The notes under the pieces are model-generated. The model worked only from the letters and a program-made list of their open reading frames with translations. It ran no database searches and had not been told where the DNA came from. This document shows positions 18,442-26,285 of a DNA stretch of 64,000 nucleotides, in pieces. The translations under genes were made by a program, and so were the position numbers. Each line of letters starts with the position of its first letter. Within the stretch, counting starts at the first letter, position 1. Location of the stretch: NCBI RefSeq assembly GCF_000337795.1, contig NZ_AOLP01000006.1, positions 39,823-103,822 of the forward strand. The letters run 5' to 3'. This DNA comes from Haloferax denitrificans ATCC 35960 (GTDB lineage: Archaea > Halobacteriota > Halobacteria > Halobacteriales > Haloferacaceae).

Positions 18442-19458
18442 TCACACAACATCGTGGGGATGTACGACCCACTTCTCTTTGGAGACGTCTAACAGCGTAA
18501 GACCGTGCTTTTCGAAGCTTGGCTTCATCATCTCATCTGCGATTCTAATACTCTTGGCGGCTAGTACAGGGATTACTCTTTGTTCAGCTGCGATTGACGG
18601 ATAGTCCTCAGTAAAGCAGTCCGAGTAAAATAGGGATTGGCCGAGATACTGGTAGACGTCAGAAACAGATTGAATGGGCTGACTCTCGGTTTTTAATTCG
18701 GTTACGTAGACTGCTTCTGGCCTAACGATAACAAGATCGCCCCGAGCAGCGCCAGAGGAAATACCAGAGCCGAAACTCTGTGCGATTTCTGCTTCTGTCC
18801 AGAAGCCCTTCGGAGTTTTTTTGGGACCGCTTGGCTTGAGGACTTCTGAGATAGTTCGATCAGTAGTAATTTCCCTATCTAAAGTCGCCGCGGATCGCTG
18901 TATTCCAACTGGAACCTCCTGTTGAGCGAATACAAAGTCATTCTCCTGCGTCTCTAACCATCTAAGCAACCTCCCAGCCAATGCGTCCTCCTCAGCAGTA
19001 GTCCCAGAGGCTGCACGGACTGTGATGTCACGTTCTTCAGACGTGAACTCGCTTTGTCTTTGTTCGTATCGCTCAATTAGTGCAGTGTCGAGAGAATCTA
19101 CCTCTGCGTCTCGCTGAATCAGGTATTCTAGCAATTCACGAGCTTGTCCCAACCGTCCGTCTACAGCCTGAGTAAACGCAACATCACAATTGAGTGGTAG
19201 TTGTGCCGATGGAGTGTCTAGCGAAGGGGACTCGTTTTCACCGTAGCCACATAGTTGACCCAAGTAGAATTGTGGCTGTTCAGTGGGATTATCTCTGAGA
19301 ACTTCAAGTGGATTATCAATATCAACATCACTCAATAATTGATCTTTAGATAACGGTGTCAGTATATGATGTGCAAGTGCCAAATCGTCCGACGTCAGAG
19401 TCTGGGAACCATTGGTTCTCTCGTACAGGAGGTGCAAAGGCACTTCAAATACTTTCAT
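18442..19458 (-). CDS. PD-(D/E)XK nuclease-like protein
   Basis: 338 residues. The C-terminal third shows a restriction-endonuclease-like core: D241 (GDLVIVRPEAV) followed by E254 and K256 in VYVTELKTE, then the helix VSDVYQYLGQSLFYSDCF. The first 150 residues are helical and unrecognised. It may be a DNA nuclease. The gene precedes the ADP-ribosylglycohydrolase in the same orientation, suggesting an accessory two-gene unit. The family name is not known to me. Confidence 0.6.
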   Translation of the reverse strand: MKVFEVPLHLLYERTNGSQTLTSDDLALAHHILTPLSKDQLLSDVDIDNPLEVLRDNPTEQPQFYLGQLCGYGENESPSLDTPSAQLPLNCDVAFTQAVDGRLGQARELLEYLIQRDAEVDSLDTALIERYEQRQSEFTSEERDITVRAASGTTAEEDALAGRLLRWLETQENDFVFAQQEVPVGIQRSAATLDREITTDRTISEVLKPSGPKKTPKGFWTEAEIAQSFGSGISSGAARGDLVIVRPEAVYVTELKTESQPIQSVSDVYQYLGQSLFYSDCFTEDYPSIAAEQRVIPVLAAKSIRIADEMMKPSFEKHGLTLLDVSKEKWVVHPHDVV

Positions 19459-19893
19459 CAGTCTAGACGAGAGTCAGTCAAAGTAATAACATAATGGGGT
19501 GACTGCAGTATAGTGACCATCCTGATCGACACTCGTCTGTGTTTTTTACGATAACGAGCAATTAGACCGTTCTCTTAGATCCCGTTCGACAAGCCCTGTC
19601 CCTTAGAATTCAAAGAGCGCAATCAGTCCTGAAACATCCTCTCGTACGGACTAATGTCCAACTGTGAGTCCCGGCTGTTACAACAATCCCGTTGTACCAT
19701 CACTTTTCCACCTAAGCGAGGCAATTTGGACACGCCCAATTTCTTTGTTGGACGCAATTCCAGTGTCACACTATTGTCCTTGAATACACTATTCTCTCTA
19801 CCGCAGAGATCCATCGAATTTCTCAACAATCACCACCAAATGTCTCATATCCGATGTAGTGCTTTATTACAAGTACATCCAATTTGAGACACC
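19459..19893. other. Intergenic region with promoter of the two-winged-helix regulator
   Basis: About 435 bases between divergent genes. A TATA-like CTTTATTA at 19860-19867 lies about 30 bases before ATG 19894, consistent with a leaderless transcript. Short open frames in the region are not convincing. Nothing else was recognised. Confidence 0.45.
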
Positions 19894-20820
19894 ATGCTAG
19901 AGGAGAATGAGTTGCGAATCATGGCGACACTTGATTCCCCTAAAAAGCGCCGAGCACTTGCTACTGAGCTCGGGTATGAGCCGGGGACCATCACGAACGC
20001 TGTGGTACATCTCGAAAAATTGGGATTGGTCACCCGTGAACGGGTGGGAAACGAGACGATAATACACCCAACGTCTGCGAAGTGCCTCGAGGTGTACCAA
20101 GACCTCACGGCAACCAACTCCCACGTTGACTTCCCGGAATTGCTGACGTCGTCGATGCTTCGCGTCCTCTATTATCTCCCCGCGGATGAACCAGTGTCGG
20201 CAGCCGAGCTTGCCCAACGAACCGAGGTGTCACGGGCAACTGTCTATCGGACGCTCAAGACGCTTACAAACCGGGCAATAGCTGTTAAGCAAGGAACGAG
20301 ATACCACCTCACCGAACAGTTCTCAGGACTTCACAAGTTCGCCGTGGAGCTCCGGCACCAACACCACCGTACGCAAGTCCAGACCGACATCGGGAGTGGA
20401 ACACTTCTGTGGGAATCTTATGACGAGTTCATTGTGCGAACAGACGAGGGTGTTGACGACAGTCAGTACCTGCTAACAGGACTCGATGCATTCAGCGAAT
20501 ACGGTCTGCAGTTTTTCACGCGCTCGGGGAACTATTACTTCTACTCAGAAAGCCGAGAGTCACTCTCACCGGCCGATTTGGTCTGTCACCCACTCCTCAT
20601 CGAGAACGACGCTCGCCACCGAAAGTACGCTATACTTCTCATTACCGCAACCAACACATCCCACGAAGACGTTCACAAAGTCGCAACATCCTACGGAGTC
20701 GAAGACATCATCTCACCTCTCTTGACGTACCTACGAACAGAAGGCGAACAGTCCTCAGCCCAAACCCCACCCTGGTCTGAAATGGAATCGCTCGCTCGTG
20801 ACTACGAGGTAGAGATATGA
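19894..20820 (+). CDS. Transcriptional regulator with two winged-helix domains
   Basis: 308 residues. The first winged helix (about 5-65: RRALATELGYEPGTITNAVVH) and the second (about 85-145: SAAELAQRTEVSRATVYRTLK) are followed by a C-terminal domain (170-308) with SQYLLTGLDAFSEYGLQFF. Tandem winged helices with such a domain occur in haloarchaeal regulators paired with a short downstream gene. Here that gene overlaps by ATGA (20817) but is frameshifted. It may have been the antitoxin of a now broken pair. Confidence 0.75.
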   Translation: MLEENELRIMATLDSPKKRRALATELGYEPGTITNAVVHLEKLGLVTRERVGNETIIHPTSAKCLEVYQDLTATNSHVDFPELLTSSMLRVLYYLPADEPVSAAELAQRTEVSRATVYRTLKTLTNRAIAVKQGTRYHLTEQFSGLHKFAVELRHQHHRTQVQTDIGSGTLLWESYDEFIVRTDEGVDDSQYLLTGLDAFSEYGLQFFTRSGNYYFYSESRESLSPADLVCHPLLIENDARHRKYAILLITATNTSHEDVHKVATSYGVEDIISPLLTYLRTEGEQSSAQTPPWSEMESLARDYEVEI

Positions 20821-21029
20821 CCCGCGAGTCGACGTTGGAATACACGGCGATCCGAGAACAGTTTCACGAACTCGCGAACCGTAGACCGTGAACGGGTCGC
20901 TCAGTGTATTCGACTACTTGCGGAAACCGAATACGATGACGACCTGTACGAAGGAGTTCCCGAACGGGCGGTTGAATCGAAGCTTGGTGAGGAGACAGCT
21001 ACGTCCGATATTGAGTGGCTCCACTAGAT
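20817..21029 (+). pseudogene. Frameshifted partner gene of the upstream regulator
   Basis: Starts at ATG 20817, overlapping the upstream stop (ATGA). The first 24 codons (MTRESTLEYTAIREQFHELA...) end at a premature stop near 20891. The frame one base over continues as VDRERVAQCIRLLAETEYDD and ends at 21029. One indel in CTCGCGAACC explains it. It is short, so it may also be truncated at the 3' end. Family not recognised. Confidence 0.55.
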
Positions 21030-21131
21030 CGGAGTCGTCAGATACGGTGAGGACGGCTCACTCGTCCTCCAAGAGAAAATTTGATACCCGAATGGTAAAA
21101 TCCAAACATCGTTTCCTCGTACAATCAGTTA

Positions 21132-21332
21132 ATGAGTGAGCCAAAAGACGCGGACACGAGACCAAAAATATCAGTTGCAGTTGTAGATAAGAGCCACACG
21201 AACGAAATCCCAGACAATATTGACTCTGAGTTATATACGACAACAAGGCCTGAGTCATCGTTGGTTGAGTTTGCGGCCGACCCTGACGGGGAACTGGCAG
21301 AGGCACTCAGGCGAAACGGATTCGACGTCTGA
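21132..21332 (+). CDS. Small acidic hypothetical protein
   Basis: 66 residues, MSEPKDADTRPKISVAVVDK... to ...EALRRNGFDV, acidic and haloarchaeal in composition. There are no motifs and no partner. Plausible because of good codon usage and a sensible ATG, but a remnant cannot be excluded. Confidence 0.4.
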   Translation: MSEPKDADTRPKISVAVVDKSHTNEIPDNIDSELYTTTRPESSLVEFAADPDGELAEALRRNGFDV

Positions 21333-21390
21333 GCTAATCCACTTACACACCTACCTAACAGCTATTCCTGCAAAAAAGTCGTAGAATAAT

Positions 21391-21407
21391 AGGATTTCAA
21401 CAGAGCC
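21391..21407 (-). repeat. Solo insertion-sequence end-like relic
   Basis: Minus strand reads GGCTCTGTTGAAATCCT, a variant of the end-like sequences at 4842, 60472 and 61949. No transposase remains beside it. Confidence 0.4.
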
Positions 21408-21511
21408 GAAAAATGCTATCCCTACGCGAGAGCCCTTCATCACCAGCCTTCTCTTCCTCAATTTTTCATCTTTCACACGGGTGCTGAACCGTACTTGCGC
21501 GTGTCTCTCAT

Positions 21512-21835
21512 TCACCTGCCCGAATTGACTGGCCCTTTATATTTCGACTTGATTTTGTCTCCCTCTCGCCACTGCCAGTAGTAGTATCGGTTGTCGTTGA
21601 TCTCTTTGACAGTGATCGTCGCCTTCGTGGGGACATCGTCTGGAAGGTCGTCCGACCGTTCTTCGAGCTCGCCTTCCGGTGACTCGTCCTCAAGACGAGC
21701 CTCGCGCACCTTGTGTTCGGCCAGCTCTTCGGCATAGCGGCCAACGTCCCGAAGACGGTTCGGCGATGATCCATTGAGAGCGTTGACGACTTCCGTGGGG
21801 AGGTTCGGCGGCGGCGTTGGTGGTTCGTAGGACAT
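21512..21835 (-). CDS. Conserved haloarchaeal plasmid protein (DUF6788-like)
   Basis: 107 residues. It begins MSYEPPTPPPNLPTEVVNAL, has a charged middle (RDVGRYAEELAEHKVREARL) and ends with an aromatic, basic strand RYYYWQWREGDKIKSKYKGP. That end matches small haloarchaeal proteins of the DUF6788 type, of unknown function and possibly nucleic-acid binding. The ATG at 21835 is chosen over an upstream in-frame ATG because it leaves the TTAACCAAC dyad (21852-21892) just upstream as a possible operator. Confidence 0.65.
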   Translation of the reverse strand: MSYEPPTPPPNLPTEVVNALNGSSPNRLRDVGRYAEELAEHKVREARLEDESPEGELEERSDDLPDDVPTKATITVKEINDNRYYYWQWREGDKIKSKYKGPVNSGR

Positions 21836-21851
21836 CGGCTGCTGCCTCGTG

Positions 21852-21892
21852 TTAACCAACACAAGTCGCTAATCAAAAATTTTGTTGGTTAA
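21852..21892. repeat. TTAACCAAC dyad, copy 1
   Basis: Perfect 10-bp arms TTAACCAACA (21852-21861) and TGTTGGTTAA (21883-21892) are separated by 21 bases. The same arms recur at 43634-43676, 57911-57952 and 62678-62720 with unrelated spacers of 19-24 bases. This copy lies directly upstream of the 21512-21835 gene. Operator or recombination site are the leading options. Confidence 0.75.
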
Positions 21893-22081
21893 GTCAGTGC
21901 CGCGAATCGTATCCAAGACTCAGAACAAACCCACACAGCCTCTTTTCAGCTCACCATCCACGGGTCAAAGCGCCAAACCAGGATTATCGTACAAAGTATC
22001 ATACCCTAGAAGGTGTTATCGTAATTGCAAACATATCTTAGCACCCACAAACTAATATGAGCGTAATCCGTCTCTAGGACA

Positions 22082-22627
22082 ATGACTGAGGATACGCCGT
22101 CTCCGCCGGACATGAATCTGACCGGTGAGTGGGACAAAGCAGTCGAGAGCCGGACGGTCAAAGATCGTGTGTATGAAGCAGTAACGACGCTCACGTCGCC
22201 GACCACTGTTGCAGATGTCGCAGAACGTGCTGACTGTACAAAAGAAGGCGCACGTCCTCATCTCGAGTGGTTCGTTGACGTCGGAGTGCTCGAAAAAGTC
22301 GCCGACAATCCTGCGCTCTTCGTTCGCAATGAGGCCTACTTTGAGTTCCGTCGTATCACGGAACTGACCCGGGAGCTCAATACACCAGAAGCGGCTGAGG
22401 AAGCAATCGACGAGTACCGAGCCCGAGAACAGGAGCTCTCGAGTTACTTTGAGGAATCCTCGCCTGAGGCAGTTGTCCTTTCCGAGACGACGTACGACGA
22501 TCTCGATGAGGCGTACGATAGACTGAGTGAATGGCGAACTATCACTCGTCGCCTTCGCGAACTTCGTGAAGCCAAATTCCGCCTCGAGTCAAATCACGGT
22601 GGAAGTCCTGCCTCCTCGTTTCCCTAA
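22082..22627 (+). CDS. Winged-helix protein (DUF7342-like), probable antitoxin of a TumE-like pair
   Basis: 181 residues. A winged helix at about 45-95 (TVADVAERADCTKEGARPHLEWFVDVGVLEKV) is followed by a helical region with TYDDLDEAYDRLSEW. The layout (winged helix, then an effector-like helical half with a W-rich EW motif) is shared with the proteins at 55488-56000 and 57317-57765. The next gene, 5 bases on, encodes a TumE-like protein, and the same gene order occurs at 55488-56449. I infer an autoregulating antitoxin. Confidence 0.7.
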   Translation: MTEDTPSPPDMNLTGEWDKAVESRTVKDRVYEAVTTLTSPTTVADVAERADCTKEGARPHLEWFVDVGVLEKVADNPALFVRNEAYFEFRRITELTRELNTPEAAEEAIDEYRAREQELSSYFEESSPEAVVLSETTYDDLDEAYDRLSEWRTITRRLRELREAKFRLESNHGGSPASSFP

Positions 22628-22632
22628 CCTCG

Positions 22633-23118
22633 ATGGGACGCACAGATGACCTCAACGAAGAACGGATGCGAATTCTCGGTGGTCGACTCGCAGATCTCTC
22701 GGTAACCGAGACCGTCCAGTACTTCCCGTCTGGAAAGGAAGACCGTGTTGTTGCCACTCTTCAGTCGAGTTACTATCCCGACGTCGTGGATACTGCTACT
22801 CTCGAAATCCGTCTTCGACTGAATGGTGAGTTCAATATCCAGTATTTTGAGGAATGGGCTGGTGAGCGCTGGTCGTGTCGATGGGACCGCCACCCGAATA
22901 CACACAACACACGCGACCACTACCACGTACCACCCCAGCCGCGAGAAGAGAGTGCGGTCGATGCAGTCTACCCAGAAGATCCGAATGACGTGCTTCGGAT
23001 GGTTCTTGAGACTATAGAGAAACGAATCAACGATATCTGGGCGACAACAGATCCGATTTTCCCGTCAGAATACGAGTTCAAACAGGAGTACGGTGCAGAC
23101 TACCTCGTGGACACGTAG
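22633..23118 (+). CDS. TumE-like protein, probable toxin
   Basis: 161 residues. The core WSCRWDRHPNTHN...HYHVPPQ, followed by acidic DPNDVLRMVLETIEKRI, resembles the TumE (DUF6516-type) toxin signature RWDNAPHH...HKH. The second copy in the window (55997-56449) shares W-x-(F/W)DRHPNTH and HPPP. Histidine-rich strands suggest a metal- or nucleic-acid-active site, but the activity is unknown to me. It is translated with the upstream winged-helix gene. Confidence 0.65.
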   Translation: MGRTDDLNEERMRILGGRLADLSVTETVQYFPSGKEDRVVATLQSSYYPDVVDTATLEIRLRLNGEFNIQYFEEWAGERWSCRWDRHPNTHNTRDHYHVPPQPREESAVDAVYPEDPNDVLRMVLETIEKRINDIWATTDPIFPSEYEFKQEYGADYLVDT

Positions 23119-23126
23119 GCAGTTTG

Positions 23127-23279
23127 TCACTCTGGGCGGACGACTTCATCGCATGAATAGCACTCTGCGAACACGCCAGTTGTCCCATCGCCATCCTCGA
23201 ACTCAATAATCGACTGATAGGCTTCGATCTCTTCGCCGCAGTCAGGGCATCGACCAAGCGCCGTCGAATCACTCGTCAT
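23127..23279 (-). CDS. Small zinc-ribbon protein
   Basis: 50 residues. Two CxxC knuckles (CPDCGEE and CYSCDEV) flank a short beta region (IIEFEDGDGTTGVFAEC), the pattern of the many small zinc-finger proteins of haloarchaea. ATG 23279 removes a long, unlikely N-terminal extension. Function unknown, possibly nucleic-acid or protein binding. It is convergent with the TumE-like gene, 8 bases apart. Confidence 0.65.
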   Translation of the reverse strand: MTSDSTALGRCPDCGEEIEAYQSIIEFEDGDGTTGVFAECYSCDEVVRPE

Positions 23280-23517
23280 GGGGGATTGTGGAGACGCATG
23301 TGACACAGATTGTCTCCAGTAGTAGTTACATGGTGTCACAGCAAAGATGTTTGGCCAGTTCGCGCACCCCCCAAAGTCCCAATCTCCGGACCTGTGGTCG
23401 GCACTGGTTGTTGATATCGGACCAAGATAACCAATTTCAGAGTTGGCTATTTCGAGATAGGCTATTTTGCCTTCAAGCGCAACGGAGTCTGCTCGCATAT
23501 TCCGAGCAGAAGGTTAG
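23280..23517. other. Intergenic region upstream of the partition repeats
   Basis: About 240 bases containing the promoter side of the small zinc-ribbon gene and no recognised element. It leads into the partition repeats from 23518. Confidence 0.35.
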
Positions 23518-23867
23518 GAGCAAGTTAGGTACCTAAGGCAGCTAAGTCACCTAAGGTAGAGATGGTAGGATAGAGACATTTCTGGATACCATCCATAATC
23601 GAGAACAGCCTTAGTTAGCTTAGTTTCCACATTCACATTAGGTACCTCAGGTGCCTAAGGTGGCACAGGCCCATTAGGTGAGGTAGTTGAGCTAGGACCA
23701 ATAGATAACATAGATGAATCAAGCTGTACAATGGTACCTACCTTACCTGCCTTAGGTACCTTAGGTGGCTTAGGTGAGGTAGTTAAGTCAGGAAATATTA
23801 TATGATATGCGTGAGTCTATCCGCACAACCACAGGTACCTCAGCTACCTTAGGTGACTCAGGTGAAC
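23518..23867. repeat. Centromere/operator-like repeat array upstream of parA
   Basis: Many short copies of the theme TTAGGT-A/G-CCTNAGG occur: the palindrome TTAGGTACCTAA at 23525-23536, then clusters at 23638-23664, 23733-23792 and 23833-23867. The last cluster lies between a TATA-like AAATATTATATG (23793-23804) and the ParA start, so it can act as an operator. The whole array looks like a partition site (parS-like). The unit length (about 8-12 bp) and irregular spacing exclude a CRISPR array. Confidence 0.75.
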
Positions 23868-23871
23868 TCCA

Positions 23872-24753
23872 ATGTCACAGGAACCCCAACCAAACGCTGT
23901 CGCACTGAACACGCTCAAGGGTGGCGTCGGGAAAACAACGATTTCGCTTAACACTGCCCGCGAGTTAGCTGAGCGAGGTCACGATGTTCTGCTTGTCGAC
24001 CTCGACCCGAATGGTCACCTCACAGTTGGCCTTGACTTCCGCGAAGTCTATCTAGACGATGAGCACGCAGATCTCGGAGAGATCATCATAGATCGGGATG
24101 CAGAGCCAGATGACGCAATCGTTTCGACTGAGTTTGGGTTTGACCTCTTCCCATCAACAGCAGACCTCGAAGACGTCCAAGATCGTCTCGGGTCGGTGAA
24201 CCACGGAACAGTCAGGATGCGACAGTTCCTTGTTGAGCCGCTCTTGGGCGAAACCTACGATTACATCATCATCGACACGCCCGGGAGTACGGGCCACCTC
24301 ACGGACAACGCACTCGTCGCAACCGAGTCGATTCTTGTGCCACTCCGCCCAGGCCCTGAATCACTCGGAGGGTTCGAGCGAACGGTCGAGCGTCTAATCA
24401 AGCCACTTCGAGAGTTCATTTCGCTGGACTTGCTTGCAATTGTACCGACAGACCTCCAACGTCGTATCGATCAACAAACTCTTGACCGAGAGCTGATCGA
24501 GTCGTTGGTGACGCGTGAACATCTCGCTGCGAAGGTCCCGAACTTCGCGTATATCTCTCCAGCTGACCTGGAAAAGATTGATTCCGGAGAATGGGATGGC
24601 TCACTCCCAAAGCCAGGTATTCGCCACTCTGAGTCACTTTCCCGTGCAATTGGAGATCACAAACCGCTTCGAGACTACGCACCAGAAGATTCGATCCTCT
24701 CGTCGTTCGAAGAACTCGCAAGCATCATTGAACACGGAGAGGTGCGTCGCTAA
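23872..24753 (+). CDS. parA: ParA-family partition ATPase
   Basis: 293 residues with the deviant Walker A KGGVGKTT (16-23), Walker A' VDLDPNGH (about 44-51) and Walker B YIIIDTPGS. It binds DNA non-specifically in the ATP form and moves plasmid copies apart. It lies directly downstream of the repeat array and overlaps its partner gene by one base (TAATG). With the second Orc1 and iterons downstream it forms a plasmid maintenance unit. Confidence 0.93.
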   Translation: MSQEPQPNAVALNTLKGGVGKTTISLNTARELAERGHDVLLVDLDPNGHLTVGLDFREVYLDDEHADLGEIIIDRDAEPDDAIVSTEFGFDLFPSTADLEDVQDRLGSVNHGTVRMRQFLVEPLLGETYDYIIIDTPGSTGHLTDNALVATESILVPLRPGPESLGGFERTVERLIKPLREFISLDLLAIVPTDLQRRIDQQTLDRELIESLVTREHLAAKVPNFAYISPADLEKIDSGEWDGSLPKPGIRHSESLSRAIGDHKPLRDYAPEDSILSSFEELASIIEHGEVRR

Positions 24754-25274
24754 TGGGGGACTACACCGACCGCTTTGCAGGGTTGGATGAGGAACTTGCG
24801 GAAGTCGAAGACGATGACGAAGAGCAGGAGTCCGATACAGCCAAGTCTGAAACTACGGACACCTCTGGAGAGGTACGGGACGAGGTGACGGTCAAAGATG
24901 AAGACATAGAGTCAGACGTTGATTCCAAAAAGGAAGATGAAAGCCTCGAACGTGAATCAGAGGTGAGTAAGCAGTCAGGCACCGATGGATCAGAACAGGA
25001 ATCCAATCAAGAAGTAAGGCCAAATACTTCTAGAGCGCTCGAAGACAGTAATCCCGGTTTCCCCTTCTCTGAGTCGGTACAAGCTCAGATATACCCACGG
25101 CGAACCACCCACGACGAGTTTGAGGACTTCATTCAATTCGACGTGAAACAAGCGCTCAGAGAGTACGGTATCCGGAATGACGAGAAGCGTGAGATACACG
25201 AAGCAATCCTTCAGTTCGTAATGGAACATCCTGACGCAATTGCCGACAAGGTGGTCGAACTTCGCGAGACATAG
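24753..25274 (+). CDS. Acidic ParA-partner protein, probable centromere-binding adaptor
   Basis: 173 residues. The first 100 are a very acidic, Ser/Glu-rich, probably disordered stretch. The C-terminal 70 (AQIYPRRTTHDEFEDFIQF...LREYGIRNDEKREIHEAIL) form a compact helical domain, perhaps DNA binding. Its one-base overlap with parA and its place before the initiator match the second gene of haloarchaeal par operons. No ParB HTH or CTPase motif is present, so it is not a classic ParB. Confidence 0.6.
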   Translation: MGDYTDRFAGLDEELAEVEDDDEEQESDTAKSETTDTSGEVRDEVTVKDEDIESDVDSKKEDESLERESEVSKQSGTDGSEQESNQEVRPNTSRALEDSNPGFPFSESVQAQIYPRRTTHDEFEDFIQFDVKQALREYGIRNDEKREIHEAILQFVMEHPDAIADKVVELRET

Positions 25275-26285
25275 GACGAGAATTATTCCACAACCCGTTG
25301 ACACTCCATGATGAAGCGAAGTTGGTCACTCACGGAGTCCGGACACATACACCGTCGTTCATCTGTTCTTTGAGTCGAGAGTAGAGTGGTGATGGAGTGA
25401 CGACTATAGTTAGTATATAAAACAAGGATATTTCACTCAGTTTCATAACTCTGGATGAATTGATTAAACGTCATTAACACACGTTTGACGGCTTGATAAA
25501 CTACCTAGGCGAACTTAGAATAGACGGTATAATTATCTTCTACCAGTAAATATATAATAATGCGAAGACAGTGATTTGTGGTAAAAATCATTCAATGGTT
25601 CTAGTTCTAGTCTAGTGTTGATTCGGTTTTGGTGGTACAAACACGATGAATCATGTTTTGCCACTTGCTGACCTCGGGTTCACGTGGAAGAACAGATGAA
25701 ATGTGGTGTGTGTGTGTCGGAACCTCTGAAGAACAAACGAACAGATGAACAGGTGGTGTCTGACATAGATTCGAGACTTCCTTGCCGAGCTGACGTCACA
25801 GTAGTTCGCTAATCTACATCGATGAAAAAGGAAATTCGGGCGGTGACTCTGTAATGATCGCTTTGGCGAATATTTGGTGTAAGAGCGTGACCTCGACTAT
25901 GTTTCAGAAGAAACAGATGAACAGCGGTGTCTGTTACAACATCAGTGTGTAGTTGAACAAGCGAATCAAATGAAATGTGGTGTCTACAAAAGAAACAGAT
26001 GAACAAGCGGTTCTAGCACTCTCATCGTGAAATTCTGCAATAGATAAATTATTGATGCTTCAACCCGGTGAGATATGCCTGATTTCTCTAAAAGCTAATC
26101 GACTTTTGGACTTCGCTAGTATATCTTGGGAGTTGTCTCCGGGCAAAAGCTGGGGAACTAGTCTCGTCGACCGTGGACAATACGGACAACAACTCGAGAA
26201 ACAAATGAAATACGGTGTGTACAAAAGAAACAGATGAACAAGCGGTCCGGGGGGTTTATATCATTTGGCAACACAACCCTCACCA
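25275..26285. other. Replication origin 2: AT-rich zone plus iterons upstream of second Orc1
   Basis: No gene. A markedly AT-rich stretch (about 25400-25610) is a candidate unwinding region. It is followed by repeats with the core A-C-A-G/A-ATGAA then GGTGT/GGT, at 25687-25710, 25737-25762, 25907-25933, 25961-25985, 25988-26014, 26196-26220 and 26223-26246. Most read (A)GAAACAGATGAA plus 4-6 bases plus GGT. Their sequence is unlike the origin 1 repeats, which fits the different initiator encoded downstream. Confidence 0.75.
26255..26260 (+). promoter_or_regulatory. TATA box of second Orc1 gene
   Basis: TTTATA at 26255-26260 lies 26-31 bases before ATG 26286, the distance expected for a leaderless archaeal transcript. 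The last iteron ends eight bases upstream, so initiator binding could repress this promoter. Confidence 0.6.

Noticed and set aside
19623..19829. 68-codon minus-strand frame between divergent genes
   Set aside because: No start context, no motif, and it spans the region upstream of the regulator gene.
23518..23867. CRISPR array
   Set aside because: Repeats are only 8-12 bp, irregularly spaced, without unique 30-40-bp spacers, and no cas gene is near.
25687..26246. CRISPR array or tandem duplication
   Set aside because: Units vary in spacing and sequence and lie directly before an initiator gene, fitting iterons.
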